A stretch of DNA of 40,942 bases from Acidilobaceae archaeon (GTDB lineage: Archaea; Thermoproteota; Thermoprotei_A; Sulfolobales; Acidilobaceae), in NCBI GenBank assembly GCA_028276165.1, contig JAPYWV010000003.1, positions 1-40,942 of the forward strand. Reading direction: 5' to 3'. Made by a program: the position numbers and the translations under genes. The stretch's first letter is position 1; each line of letters opens with the position of its first letter. The notes beneath the pieces were generated by a model. That model did not search any database. It had not been told where the DNA came from and saw only the letters and a list, made by a program, of their open reading frames with translations. Shown one piece after another: positions 28,518 to 38,392 of the stretch.

Positions 28518-29969
28518 CTAGCCTCCAGCCCCCATAGCACTCTTAATCCTCTTCTCCAACGCCTCCCTTATAACCCTTGGGTCTACAGCCTTCCTCCCAA
28601 TCTTCTTTATAACCCTTCCTACAAGGTAGTTTAGAGCCTGGGTTTTACCCTGTAGGTAGTCTCTGACAGCTTTAACCTCCTCCCTTAGAACCTCCTCTAC
28701 GGCCACATCTATATCGCTCGCTCTCTCAGGTAGGATTGTTTCAAGCCTAGCCTGTGGGTTTGACGCTAGAGCTGGTATTACGAGGCCTTTGATCGTATCG
28801 TACGTATAGACCCCTGATATGGTTAGCTTAACCAGCTCTAACACCGTCTCCGGTGGAGGCCAGTTTGATGGATCATAGGGGTCCTTGCCCTGCTCTCTAA
28901 GCTCCCCCTTGTAGTCTACAGCTAGTATCCTAGCTGTCAACTGCGGGTCGCCACCCAAGCTTACAGTCTTCCTGAAGAGCTCTAGCGATGGCCTCGTTGT
29001 TAGAAGGCTCCAAGCATGTTCTGGAGGCACGTTGAGCTTCAGGAGCTCCCCTAGCAACGCCCGTAGATCAGCCTTCGCAGCCATCCCCATAGCTTTCTCC
29101 AACATCTCCCCCGTTATAGCTATTGGTGGTAGATCGGGGTCTGGGAAGTAGAGGTACTCCTCCTCATACTCCTTATGCCTTAGGGGCCTCGTAACCCCCC
29201 TCATTGCATCCCAATGCCTCGTCTCCCTCTCTATGAGGCCCCCAGCCTCCCTGATCTTAGTCTGTCTTAGGATCTCGTAGTTTAAAGCCTTCTCTACATC
29301 CAGTGTGCTACCAATGTTCTTAACCTCAACCCTCTCCCCACCATTAACACTTATGTTAGCATCGACCCTGAAGACCCCCTCAAGCCTTGGGTTTGTAACC
29401 CCGAGGTACTCTAGCATGAGGAGTAGGTGCTCTACTAGGAGCCTTGCATCCCTAGGCGTTCTTATGTCGGGTTCTGTTACAATCTCTAGTAGTGGGACGC
29501 CACTCCTATTGTAGTCTACGAGTGCGTAGGGGCTCCCCGTTATGCCCCCCTCCTCGTAGACAGTCCTTCCGGGATCCTCTTCTATGTTAATCCTCCTTAT
29601 CCTACAGGTCTTCCACTCCCAGGTTGAGGGGTCTAGGAAGCTTATAACCCCGTTCCTACATATGGGTACACCGCCTGCCCTCTCGAACATGCTAATCTGG
29701 TAGTTCTTGGGGAGGTCTGGGTAGAAGTAGTGCTTTCTAGTGAAGACTATAAACTTCGGTATCTCGCATTTCAAAGCTAGAGCTGTGGCTAGAGCGAGCT
29801 CCACACTCCTCCTACTAACAACGGGTAGAGCTCCTGGTAGCCCTAGGCATACGGGGCATACATTGGTATTAACATCTAACCCCCTGTAGTTAGCCTTACA
29901 GTTGCAGAATAGCTTTGAGCCGGCCTCGCTCATCTGAACATGTATCTCAAGCCCAATGGTCACCTTCAA
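28518..29969 (-). CDS. gatB: Asp/Glu-tRNA amidotransferase subunit B
   Basis: [58 protein letters not shown]. Confidence 0.97.
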   Translation of the reverse strand: MKVTIGLEIHVQMSEAGSKLFCNCKANYRGLDVNTNVCPVCLGLPGALPVVSRRSVELALATALALKCEIPKFIVFTRKHYFYPDLPKNYQISMFERAGGVPICRNGVISFLDPSTWEWKTCRIRRINIEEDPGRTVYEEGGITGSPYALVDYNRSGVPLLEIVTEPDIRTPRDARLLVEHLLLMLEYLGVTNPRLEGVFRVDANISVNGGERVEVKNIGSTLDVEKALNYEILRQTKIREAGGLIERETRHWDAMRGVTRPLRHKEYEEEYLYFPDPDLPPIAITGEMLEKAMGMAAKADLRALLGELLKLNVPPEHAWSLLTTRPSLELFRKTVSLGGDPQLTARILAVDYKGELREQGKDPYDPSNWPPPETVLELVKLTISGVYTYDTIKGLVIPALASNPQARLETILPERASDIDVAVEEVLREEVKAVRDYLQGKTQALNYLVGRVIKKIGRKAVDPRVIREALEKRIKSAMGAGG

Positions 29970-31420
29970 TCCACGACAACCCCCGCTAGCCCCGTTAGCT
30001 CTTCGACGAGGAGCCCAAGGGATACAAGCTCCTCCTCTCCCAGCGGTTTACCCATCCACTGGATCCCTATGGGTAGCCCATTGTGGAACTCTATAGGTTG
30101 GACTAGGGCTGGAACCCCTGCTAGGTTGGCTATAACAGTGTACACGTCCATAGCGTAGAGCTTCAGAGGGTCGTCTAGCCTCTCCCCAAGCCTTGGTGGT
30201 AGTATTGGCGACGCCTGGGATGCTATTATGCAGTTCCTCGTTATCCTTAGAACCTCGTCTCTTAAAACCCTCCTGATCTTGGTAGCAGCCACGTAGTACT
30301 CATCCCTATAGCCTTCGCTTAGAGCGTAAACCCCCATTAGTATCCTCTTCTTAACCTCCCTACCAAAACCCTTCATCCTAGCTAGCTCCACATCCTCCTC
30401 CCAGGAGCTCCCACCACCCTTCATGGGGTAGAATACACCATCATATCTAGCCAGGTTACTTGACGCCTCGGCGAAGGCTATGGTGTAGTATGCTGGGAGA
30501 GCCTTGGAGGCGATGGGGAGCTCCTCCTCCCTCAACTCGACCCCCTCTGATTCAAGCCTCTTAAGGATCCTCCAGTAGGCCCTCTCTATAACCTCATCAG
30601 CTCCCTCCGCCAGCTCCTTAACAATACATATTGTAACCCTCCTTGGGTCGGCTTTGCTAGCTGTAAACGTTCTAGGCTTATCAACCCTTAAGCTAGTGGC
30701 ATCCAGGGGGTCCCAGCCTCCTATAACGTCTAGGAGTAGGGCTACATCCCTTACGCTCCTAGCCATAGGTGATATTTGCTCTAGGCTATTACCATAGGGT
30801 ATGAGGCCGTACCTGCTGACAAGACCATATGTCGGTTTAAAACCTACTGTTGCGGTGTAAGCTGCGGGGAGCCTAGCGGAACCACCTGTATCACTACCCA
30901 GGGATAGATCTGAACCGCCATAGGCTAGGGATGCAGCACTACCACCACTACTACCGCCAGGAACCCTCTCGGGATCCCAGGGGTTCCTTGTGGGGCCGAA
31001 GGCGCTGAGCTCCGTCGTGGAGCCCATCGCGAACTCGTCTAGGTTAGTCTTACCAATGATTATGGCGTCCTCGCCTAGGAGCCTCTCCACAACAGTTGCA
31101 TTGAAGGGTGGAATGTAGGGGTCTAGCATCCTAGAACCAGCTGTTGTTGGTAGGAAGCTAGTGCAGATGTTATCCTTGACGGAGACTAGTAGGCCTGCAA
31201 GCTTACCAACCCTCTCCCCGGCTCGAATACCTCTAGCTACCCTCTCTGCCTCTTCAACAACGAGATCCGGGGATTCAAGGGATATGTAGGCGTTAACAAC
31301 CCCCTCCCACCTGCTAATGGCTTCAAGGACTTTGTACGCGTGTTCAACAGGATCCTCAACCCCCTCCCTGAAATCCCTAGCTAGCTCCCATGCCTGCTTA
31401 AGCCTCCTCAACCCTCCCAC
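29966..31420 (-). CDS. gatA: Asp/Glu-tRNA amidotransferase subunit A
   Basis: Amidase signature [44 protein letters not shown]. Confidence 0.97.
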   Translation of the reverse strand: MGGLRRLKQAWELARDFREGVEDPVEHAYKVLEAISRWEGVVNAYISLESPDLVVEEAERVARGIRAGERVGKLAGLLVSVKDNICTSFLPTTAGSRMLDPYIPPFNATVVERLLGEDAIIIGKTNLDEFAMGSTTELSAFGPTRNPWDPERVPGGSSGGSAASLAYGGSDLSLGSDTGGSARLPAAYTATVGFKPTYGLVSRYGLIPYGNSLEQISPMARSVRDVALLLDVIGGWDPLDATSLRVDKPRTFTASKADPRRVTICIVKELAEGADEVIERAYWRILKRLESEGVELREEELPIASKALPAYYTIAFAEASSNLARYDGVFYPMKGGGSSWEEDVELARMKGFGREVKKRILMGVYALSEGYRDEYYVAATKIRRVLRDEVLRITRNCIIASQASPILPPRLGERLDDPLKLYAMDVYTVIANLAGVPALVQPIEFHNGLPIGIQWMGKPLGEEELVSLGLLVEELTGLAGVVVD

Positions 31421-31712
31421 CCCTCCAGGGTACCTTCACGTAGCCATCCTTAGTATGTACAGGTAGATCTGCTATGCTAATAGTTCTAGGCTCCCCGGGA
31501 TCCCTCAAGGGCCCCCACTCGTCCCAGACATAGTATAGAGGCTCTACGTTCAAACTCTTGGAGATATCACTAACGCTCCTCAGGAACTCAGCTGTCCTCT
31601 CCAAGTCCCTGCACAGGCTCTCAGCCTCCTCACCGGACAACCTTATCTTAGCTAGTGAGGCGAGCTTCCGTAGGAGCTCGTAATAGTTGCACCTCGTCAT
31701 CCCAAACCCCAA
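31398..31712 (-). CDS. gatC: Asp/Glu-tRNA amidotransferase subunit C
   Basis: Small [40 protein letters not shown]; start of the gatCAB cluster. Confidence 0.93.
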   Translation of the reverse strand: MGFGMTRCNYYELLRKLASLAKIRLSGEEAESLCRDLERTAEFLRSVSDISKSLNVEPLYYVWDEWGPLRDPGEPRTISIADLPVHTKDGYVKVPWRGGRVEEA

Positions 31713-31860
31713 GGTTCACGTACTAGTAGGAGCTATTATAGCTATAGTCTTCCAACCACGTCACCTCTCAACCCCACATCCATGCCAGGGTGTAAGAGTT
31801 TGATAAACGGTGGCTTGAGTGCATAATACTCCCCTTCTTCCACACCACTAGGGGGTTGGA

Positions 31861-32754
31861 GTGTCAGAGTTGAAGTATGGCTTAGACAGGTGCAGTGCAA
31901 CTACCTTGATAGCTCAAGGGCTCTACCTGGAGCCGGTTATACACCCTAAGCCGGGAGCCGTAACATGCCTTAGACCTCATGGCGATAAGAGTGTTGTAGA
32001 CTTCATAGTTAATGCTTCGCTAGCTGAGATTGCATTACACGAGGCGTGCACCTGGAGGCTTAGGGGTTTAGAGTCCCCCATTGCTAGGGGTTTCGAGGTT
32101 TACAGGCTTCTAGCTTTAAGGGCTGGCTTGAGGACTAACATTGCGCTTGGATCTCTAGTTCTAGCTCTACCCATAGCCTCAGCCCTCTCATCCAAGGCCG
32201 GGGCCCCTGTGGTGGATGTTGTTAGAGAAGCGCATTCAATAGTGGTTAGCGAGACTAGCTCAAGGGATGCAGTGGAGTACTACAAGTTGCTAGAGCTCCT
32301 CAGACCATCACATCTAGGGAGGTACGAGGGCCCAGTACCGGGCATTGGATCAGGCTACCCCACATCCTTCACGGAGGTTCTAAGAGCGGCGTCCTGGGAT
32401 CTAGTTCATAGGGAGCTCCTAGAAGGTTACCCTGTAACACTTGAAGCATTTAAAACGATGTTAGAGAGTAAAGGTTCCATGCACGAGTCCTTTCTCCACA
32501 CTCTACTAGAGCTCCTAGCACGCTACGGTGATACGCTTATAGCGAGTAAGTTCGGGTTCTCCGCCTATAGGAGAGCTAGGATGGAAGCCTTAGAGGCTCT
32601 TAGGATAGCAATGGTGGATAACGTGTACGAGGCTGTAGAGTGGCTCGATAGACTCTGGAGACCACGCGGCTGGAACCCCGGGGCCGTCCTAGATGTAATG
32701 GCGGTAGCCTTAGGCTTACTCTTCTACCATAAAATAGTTGAGGAAAGGAGTTGA
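31861..32754 (+). CDS. CitG/MdcB-like (triphosphoribosyl-dephospho-CoA synthase family) protein
   Basis: VIHPKPGAVTCLRPHGDKSVVDFIVNASLA, ALRAGLRTNIALGSLVLALPI; the archaeal family's true function is unknown. Confidence 0.75.
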   Translation: MSELKYGLDRCSATTLIAQGLYLEPVIHPKPGAVTCLRPHGDKSVVDFIVNASLAEIALHEACTWRLRGLESPIARGFEVYRLLALRAGLRTNIALGSLVLALPIASALSSKAGAPVVDVVREAHSIVVSETSSRDAVEYYKLLELLRPSHLGRYEGPVPGIGSGYPTSFTEVLRAASWDLVHRELLEGYPVTLEAFKTMLESKGSMHESFLHTLLELLARYGDTLIASKFGFSAYRRARMEALEALRIAMVDNVYEAVEWLDRLWRPRGWNPGAVLDVMAVALGLLFYHKIVEERS

Positions 32755-32779
32755 GAGGGTTGGGGGTTGAGGATCCTTT

Positions 32780-34030
32780 TTACCTCCTACACCTAACCTC
32801 CATGGGCTGGTATTTGAGGCCTACAGGGCCCACGTACTTCTCGGTTGGCCTTATAAGCCTGTTATCGAGCACCTGCTCTATGTAGTGTGAAGTCCACCCT
32901 ACAACCCTGCCCATCGCGAATATTGGGGTGTACATGGGTATGTCTATTCCAAGCTGGTAGTATAGGATCGCGGTGTACAAGTCTATGTTTGATGGGAGCC
33001 TCTTAGACTCCCACATGACCTTCTCGGCGTTCTTCAGGACCTTTAACCACATATCTCCATCCTTAAGCTGTTTTATGTAGTAGGCTGCAACATCAGTTCT
33101 AGGATCTTTGATCTTGTAAACCCTATGCCCAAACCCCATAATCCTCTCCTTCCTAGCAAGCTTCTCCTTGATATACTCTACAATGTACTCCTCCAGGGGT
33201 ACACCCTTCTCCACAGCCTTCCTCCAAGCATCAAGGAACATCTTCATAGCCTCCTCGTTAGCACCACCGTGTAATGGGCCTTTCAAAGCAGCTATACCCG
33301 CTGCTATAGCACTATACATATCGCTTAAGGTGCTAGCTACAACTCTTACAGTGAAGGCTGAAGCGTTGAAACCATGGTCCATGTATAGTACGAGGCTTGA
33401 CTCGAAAGCTCTAGCTTCGAGAGCCGAAGGCTCCCTCATGGTTATCATCCTAAGGAGATCCCAGGCGTGATCAGCTCCACTCTCAGGCCTCACAAAGGTT
33501 CCATAATACGCTAGGTTATATGCTGCAGCGAATATAACTGGAAGCTGAGCTATAAGCCTTATCTGGTGCTCGTAGAGCGAGTCCTTATCTAAGCTCCACT
33601 CTGGAGCGTAGAGCTGGCCTAGTAGTAGGGCTCCATAAGCGCCATAGTACATGGGGTGAGTCTTAGGTAACATCTTAAGAGCGTCGTAAACCTTCTCTGG
33701 AACCCTACCCCTCCAGTAATCAACCCTCTTCTTAAACTCCTTGTACTCATCCTCACAGGGTAGAACACCACGTGATATGAGGTATGCTGCTTCGTAGAAG
33801 TTAGCATTCATCCCTAGATCCTCTATAGTGTAACCCCTGTAGAGGGTCTGCTCCCCCCTGGGGTCAACACCACTTATAGCGGTGGTATCAGGTATAACCT
33901 GCTCCAACCCCTTGGGGACGACTATGAAGGTACCAAGACCTGGTATCTCCTCAAGCTTACACTCAACACGTTTAAGTAGCTCGCCACTCATACCAGACCC
34001 CCTAGGCCAGGGTAGTTTGTAGTTATTCAA
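32780..34030 (-). CDS. gltA: Citrate synthase (Si-type, GltA family)
   Basis: LYRGYTIEDL, LYMDHGFNASAFTVRVVASTLSDMYSAIAAGIAALKGPLHGGANEEAM, MGFGHRVYKIKDPR. Confidence 0.96.
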   Translation of the reverse strand: MNNYKLPWPRGSGMSGELLKRVECKLEEIPGLGTFIVVPKGLEQVIPDTTAISGVDPRGEQTLYRGYTIEDLGMNANFYEAAYLISRGVLPCEDEYKEFKKRVDYWRGRVPEKVYDALKMLPKTHPMYYGAYGALLLGQLYAPEWSLDKDSLYEHQIRLIAQLPVIFAAAYNLAYYGTFVRPESGADHAWDLLRMITMREPSALEARAFESSLVLYMDHGFNASAFTVRVVASTLSDMYSAIAAGIAALKGPLHGGANEEAMKMFLDAWRKAVEKGVPLEEYIVEYIKEKLARKERIMGFGHRVYKIKDPRTDVAAYYIKQLKDGDMWLKVLKNAEKVMWESKRLPSNIDLYTAILYYQLGIDIPMYTPIFAMGRVVGWTSHYIEQVLDNRLIRPTEKYVGPVGLKYQPMEVRCRR

Positions 34031-34081
34031 ACCTAATAAACATTATTCTTATATTAAGATATATACTTTTCGATGTACGAA

Positions 34082-35221
34082 CTATACTGTTAGGATCCTG
34101 AGAGGGTCGAGTTTGAGATCCTCGATGAGACCCGAGTATCCTAGGATTCCTGTTACTAGTAGCCTTGATGCATCCTCATCGCTTAAACCTCTTGATCTTA
34201 GGTAGAATCTCTGCTCCTCCAGGATATGTGAGACTCCTGCTGCGTGATTCGCTTTAGCCACATCTCCTGAGTGTATCTCTAGTACTGGTACAGCATACCC
34301 TTTAGCCTCCTCCCCCATTATCACTACTTGGATCTCGATCTCCGAGGAGGCCCATCTAGCCCTATCATCCACTATGGCTGAGCCTCTTAGCGCAAGGTAA
34401 CCCTTATCTAGCACTGCCCCTCTGGCATTTACTGTCACCTCGCTCTCAGGCCCCTTGTTAACGGAGTTTAATATGACATCGGATCTAGCACGCTCTCTGG
34501 CAACAGCACTAGCTAGGGTTGAGAGTTTAGCCCTCTCCCCCTCGACCACATAGTCGACCTGAACCCTACTCATAGCACCCCCAAGGCTTAACACTCTCGA
34601 TCTAACGGTACTCTCATCGGCTGACACTATGTGGGTTAAGCTGTAAACAGCATGGTTCCTCGAGTGTAGGGATACAATGTCCAGGTCTACGTCAGCCTCC
34701 CTCCCCACTGTAGCCTCGACTACAAAGGTCTTAAGCCCCCTACTTGGCCCAGCGTAATCCACGAGGAGTATCCTACCTTTAGCCCTTTCACCAACCCTGA
34801 GTATTAGATGGTGTCCTGTGTAAGCGTTACCCCCAAGGCTTAATACTATGAGCTTCCCGAAGTGCGCTCCCTCGCCAACGTCTACCAGTAGCCCGGTATT
34901 CCACCTATAAGCGTGGTAGGCGTGCATCCTACTATGAACTCCTACCAGGCTCATAGGCTTAAGATCCCCATCGTAATCCCCTCTAAGTACCCTCACCTCA
35001 ACCCCCTTAGGCTCTCCTAGAATCCTAGCCTCAACGCCTAGTACCGCGTTATAGCTTAGATGTTCTAAAACCTCCGGTACTCTGTCCTCCTCCGTTGAAC
35101 TCTCGAGATTCAATCTCTCCTCGAAAACCCTCCAGTCTGTGTAGTATTTAACTGTAGGTGTGTCAGCTATATGCTGGAATGGTAGCTCTTTGGCGAGCCT
35201 CTGGTACGCCTCTCTGCTCAT
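34082..35221 (-). CDS. sufD: SufD-like FeS cluster assembly protein
   Basis: SufB/D C-terminus VPVLEIHSGDVAKANHAAGVSHILEEQRFYLRSRGLSDEDASRLLVTGILG; adjacent to sufB. Confidence 0.92.
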   Translation of the reverse strand: MSREAYQRLAKELPFQHIADTPTVKYYTDWRVFEERLNLESSTEEDRVPEVLEHLSYNAVLGVEARILGEPKGVEVRVLRGDYDGDLKPMSLVGVHSRMHAYHAYRWNTGLLVDVGEGAHFGKLIVLSLGGNAYTGHHLILRVGERAKGRILLVDYAGPSRGLKTFVVEATVGREADVDLDIVSLHSRNHAVYSLTHIVSADESTVRSRVLSLGGAMSRVQVDYVVEGERAKLSTLASAVARERARSDVILNSVNKGPESEVTVNARGAVLDKGYLALRGSAIVDDRARWASSEIEIQVVIMGEEAKGYAVPVLEIHSGDVAKANHAAGVSHILEEQRFYLRSRGLSDEDASRLLVTGILGYSGLIEDLKLDPLRILTV

Positions 35222-35238
35222 CCCGATCTTCCACCCTG

Positions 35239-36681
35239 TTAGCCGTAGCCTCCTATCTTCTTGAACTCCAGCTGTATGACTTTGGATAGCACGTTAACGT
35301 ACTCGAACGGTAGGTCGACCATTATCTCGTCTAGGAAGCCTAGTACTATTAGGCTCTTAGCCTCATCCTCCTCCAGACCCCTACTTTGTAGGTAGAATAG
35401 CTGGGCTTCGCTTAGCCTCCCAGTCCTAGCCTCATGGCTTACGGTTGCTGTTGGCTCGTCAACCTGGTTATGGGGGTATGTGAAGGCCTGGCTCTTGCTA
35501 TCAAAGATCATAGCCTCGCACTCCACGTTTGAAGTTGCATACTTAGCCCCCTTGACAACCCTTATTATGCCCCTGTAGGTGTTAACCCCTCCGTCGGCGC
35601 TAATAGACTTGTTTATAATCTTGCTCTTCGTCATCCTCCCAACGTGTATAGCCTTACTCCCGGTATCCTTCAAGACCGGGCCTTTAGCCAACTGTATTAC
35701 AGTATTCCTAGTACTACTATAGTCCCCCTTGAGTATGGTGCTTGGGTACACGTACGTCATCTTACTCCCAATACTACCCTCAACCCAGTCAACCCTAGCG
35801 TAATCCTCAGCTATACCCCTCTTGTTGTTGAAGTTTATAACATCCCTACTCCAGTTCTGTAACGTAACGATCTTCACGAAAGCGTTCCTGTGAGCGTAAG
35901 CTTCAACCATACCATCGTGGAAGCTATACCTACTAAGCCTTGGAGCACTACACCCCTCAATCCATGTAATCTCAGCACCCTCACCAGCTACTATCAGCGA
36001 GTGCTCGAACTGACCCTCAGCAGATCTGCCTATTAGGAAGAAGGACTCTATAGGCTCCCTTATCTTAACACCTGGAGGCACGTATACGAAGACACCCCCA
36101 CTCCATAGTGCACCGTGGAGAGCTGCAAACTTATGCTCTGTGAACGGGAACACTCTGAGGAAGTACTCTTTAACGAGATCCGGGTACCTGGATACGGCTA
36201 CCTCCATGGGTAATACTATGACACCCTTCTCCTCAAGATGCTTTTTAACCTTAGCGTATATCGTTTCACTCTCGAAGACAGTTGTAAGACCTGCTAGGAG
36301 CTTCTTCTCTATATCGGGTAGACCAAGCTTGTCGTAATACTCTCTAATCTCGGGTGGGAGGTCGTCCCAGTCTCTAACCATCTCTACATCGGGCTTAACG
36401 TAGAATACTAGCTCCTCCAAGTCTATAGCCTCAATCCCCCTAACCCATTTAGGCATTGGGAGCTTGTAGAAGAACTCAAGACTCCTAAGCCTTAACCTCG
36501 TCATCCACTCAGGCTCCTTCTTAATCCTACTTATCTCCTCTATCATATCCCTCGTTATCTTACCCCTGAGCTCCACCTGTGCCTTAAAAGGCCTCTCGTA
36601 GCCTAGGAGCTCCACCGCGGCCTCAGTACTCTTAAATATCTCCTCTCTAAGCTCAACAGGCTTCCCCATGGCATACACCAC
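35239..36681 (-). CDS. sufB: FeS cluster assembly scaffold SufB
   Basis: AALHGALWSGGVFVYVPPGVKIREPIESFF, ITWIEGCSAPRLSRYSFHDGMVEAYAH, TVIQLAKGPVLKDTGSKAIHVG, AQLFYLQSRGLEEDEAKSLIVLGFL. Confidence 0.97.
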   Translation of the reverse strand: MVYAMGKPVELREEIFKSTEAAVELLGYERPFKAQVELRGKITRDMIEEISRIKKEPEWMTRLRLRSLEFFYKLPMPKWVRGIEAIDLEELVFYVKPDVEMVRDWDDLPPEIREYYDKLGLPDIEKKLLAGLTTVFESETIYAKVKKHLEEKGVIVLPMEVAVSRYPDLVKEYFLRVFPFTEHKFAALHGALWSGGVFVYVPPGVKIREPIESFFLIGRSAEGQFEHSLIVAGEGAEITWIEGCSAPRLSRYSFHDGMVEAYAHRNAFVKIVTLQNWSRDVINFNNKRGIAEDYARVDWVEGSIGSKMTYVYPSTILKGDYSSTRNTVIQLAKGPVLKDTGSKAIHVGRMTKSKIINKSISADGGVNTYRGIIRVVKGAKYATSNVECEAMIFDSKSQAFTYPHNQVDEPTATVSHEARTGRLSEAQLFYLQSRGLEEDEAKSLIVLGFLDEIMVDLPFEYVNVLSKVIQLEFKKIGGYG

Positions 36682-36713
36682 CTTTAACAGTGTTAAAGTA
36701 GGTTAATAAGCTT
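36682..36713 (-). promoter_or_regulatory. sufB promoter/palindrome module
   Basis: Minus strand AAGCTTATTAACCTACTTTAACACTGTTAAAG, abutting the sufB GTG start; arms CTTTAAC/GTTAAAG; TATA-like element in TTATTAA. Confidence 0.75.
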
Positions 36714-37500
36714 AGGTATTGAGTGTCTGCGATTGCAATCCACCATACTTCCTCCTTATACCATCGTATCCTAGCTCTTCAACCTCGAATGCTAGCTCAG
36801 GCCCTCCTCTGGCTACAACCTCTCCTCCAATAAGTACTGTTACCACATCTGGTTTAACGAAGTGTAGCATCCTAGCATAGTGTGTTATCAACACCACTGC
36901 TTTCCCACCAATCCTCATGCTATCCACGTATGAGGCGACCTTCCTAATACCGTCTATGTCTAAGCCTGAATCAGGCTCATCTAGGATGACGACCTTAGGG
37001 TCTAACACTACGGCTTGAAGCAGCTCCCCCCTCTTCCTCTCCCCACCACTAAAGCCTACGTTAACCTCTCTCTGGAGGAGCTCTAAGGGTAACCCTATAT
37101 CGGAGGCTACCTTCTGCATTGTCTTGACAACACGTGGATCGGATATGCGTGTTAGCTCGCTAGCACCCCTCTTCTTATTCATAGAAGCTATTATCAGTGT
37201 GCTAAGCCTAACACCCGGCACTACTGGGGGATCCTGCATGCTAAGGAATATCCCTTTCAAAGCCCTCTCGTGTGTTTCAAGACCCAGTATGCTCTCCCCA
37301 TCTAGCCTTATATCACCCTCTAGGACCTCGTAGCCCTCTCTACCTAGTATTGCGTATGCTAGGGAGGACTTCCCACTACCGTTAGGCCCCATGACAACGT
37401 GTATGGTCCCATAGTCTACCTTTAAATTCACCCTCCTAAGAACCACCTTATCCCTAACCCTCACCGTTAGATTCAAAACCTCTAGGCCCAATACCCACAC
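36712..37500 (-). CDS. sufC: SufC ABC-type ATPase
   Basis: MGPNGSGKSSLAYAILGREGYEVLEGDI, VGFSGGERKRGELLQAVVLDPKVVILDEPDSGLDIDGI. Confidence 0.97.
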   Translation of the reverse strand: MWVLGLEVLNLTVRVRDKVVLRRVNLKVDYGTIHVVMGPNGSGKSSLAYAILGREGYEVLEGDIRLDGESILGLETHERALKGIFLSMQDPPVVPGVRLSTLIIASMNKKRGASELTRISDPRVVKTMQKVASDIGLPLELLQREVNVGFSGGERKRGELLQAVVLDPKVVILDEPDSGLDIDGIRKVASYVDSMRIGGKAVVLITHYARMLHFVKPDVVTVLIGGEVVARGGPELAFEVEELGYDGIRRKYGGLQSQTLNT

Positions 37501-37503
37501 CTA

Positions 37504-37536
37504 CTTTAACGCGTGTTAAAGAAGGTTATTAAGCTT
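37504..37536 (-). promoter_or_regulatory. sufC promoter/palindrome module
   Basis: Minus strand AAGCTTAATAACCTTCTTTAACACGCGTTAAAG, 3 nt before the sufC GTG start; 29 of 33 aligned positions match the sufB copy. Confidence 0.75.
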
Positions 37537-38338
37537 TTAGCTTAAACCCGAGGCTCTCCATGTAGCTTGTGTACAGCATGTCCTTGAATATGGTCTCCTG
37601 CTCCCTTCTAACCCTATCCAGTATCCTGTAACCCTCAGACTCCACAATGCTGGATACAAGCCTGACCCCCTCCCTGTTAGCCAGCACCAGGGGGTTACCT
37701 GGAAGGCCAACCCTACCTATGCCAGCCTTAGCTATAAGCCATGAGAGAATAGAGGTCTCATCAGCCCTCCTCCTCAACTCCTCCTCTCCAACCAGGCCCC
37801 CGCTAGCCCAGTAGAGGTCCCTGACGTAGTTAACCGAGATAACCTTAGCTAGCTTAAGCTCAACCTCCTCGTACAAGCTCCTCCCATTAACCCTAACGAC
37901 TCTCACAACCTCAGCAACATCCAGGCCTGTGAAGGGAGCTCTAAGAGATGCTTCAACAAGCTCCTTGAAAGCAGCGTAGGCTAGGTCGCCGTGCAGGAGT
38001 GCTATGGAGGATGCATAGGAGCTTGAGAGTAGTGTTTCAACGAAAGCCCTCAAGGGATCCCCTATGCTAGGCTTATACGAACCTCTAATCATAGCCTCAA
38101 CCTCCTCCCCCGAGACGGGATCTGCCGCTACAACACTATAGCCAATCTTAACCCATGGAACACTGAGGATTAGCTCGCCAAGATCTGAGACCCTCGATAC
38201 ATCAACAACATCAATGCTATCAGCTAACCCTCTCTCAAGCAGATACCTTATGAGGGAGTAGCTGGAATAACATGAAGCATGAGCGTACACCTTAAGCCTC
38301 TCCCCTCCAGACACTCGCAGACACCCTCCTCGTCTCAC
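37529..38338 (-). CDS. Thioredoxin/DsbA-fold-like protein upstream of sufC
   Basis: LKVYAHASCYSSYSLIRYLLE Trx-like beta-alpha start, VPWVKIGYSVVAADPVSGEEVEAMI, helical insert. The N-terminal start is uncertain. Confidence 0.55.
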   Translation of the reverse strand: MRRGGCLRVSGGERLKVYAHASCYSSYSLIRYLLERGLADSIDVVDVSRVSDLGELILSVPWVKIGYSVVAADPVSGEEVEAMIRGSYKPSIGDPLRAFVETLLSSSYASSIALLHGDLAYAAFKELVEASLRAPFTGLDVAEVVRVVRVNGRSLYEEVELKLAKVISVNYVRDLYWASGGLVGEEELRRRADETSILSWLIAKAGIGRVGLPGNPLVLANREGVRLVSSIVESEGYRILDRVRREQETIFKDMLYTSYMESLGFKLKA

Positions 38339-38392
38339 GTTCTCCCGAATGGTTAAATCACAGTATATTTAAGCTCCCAGGTCGAACCCCCC

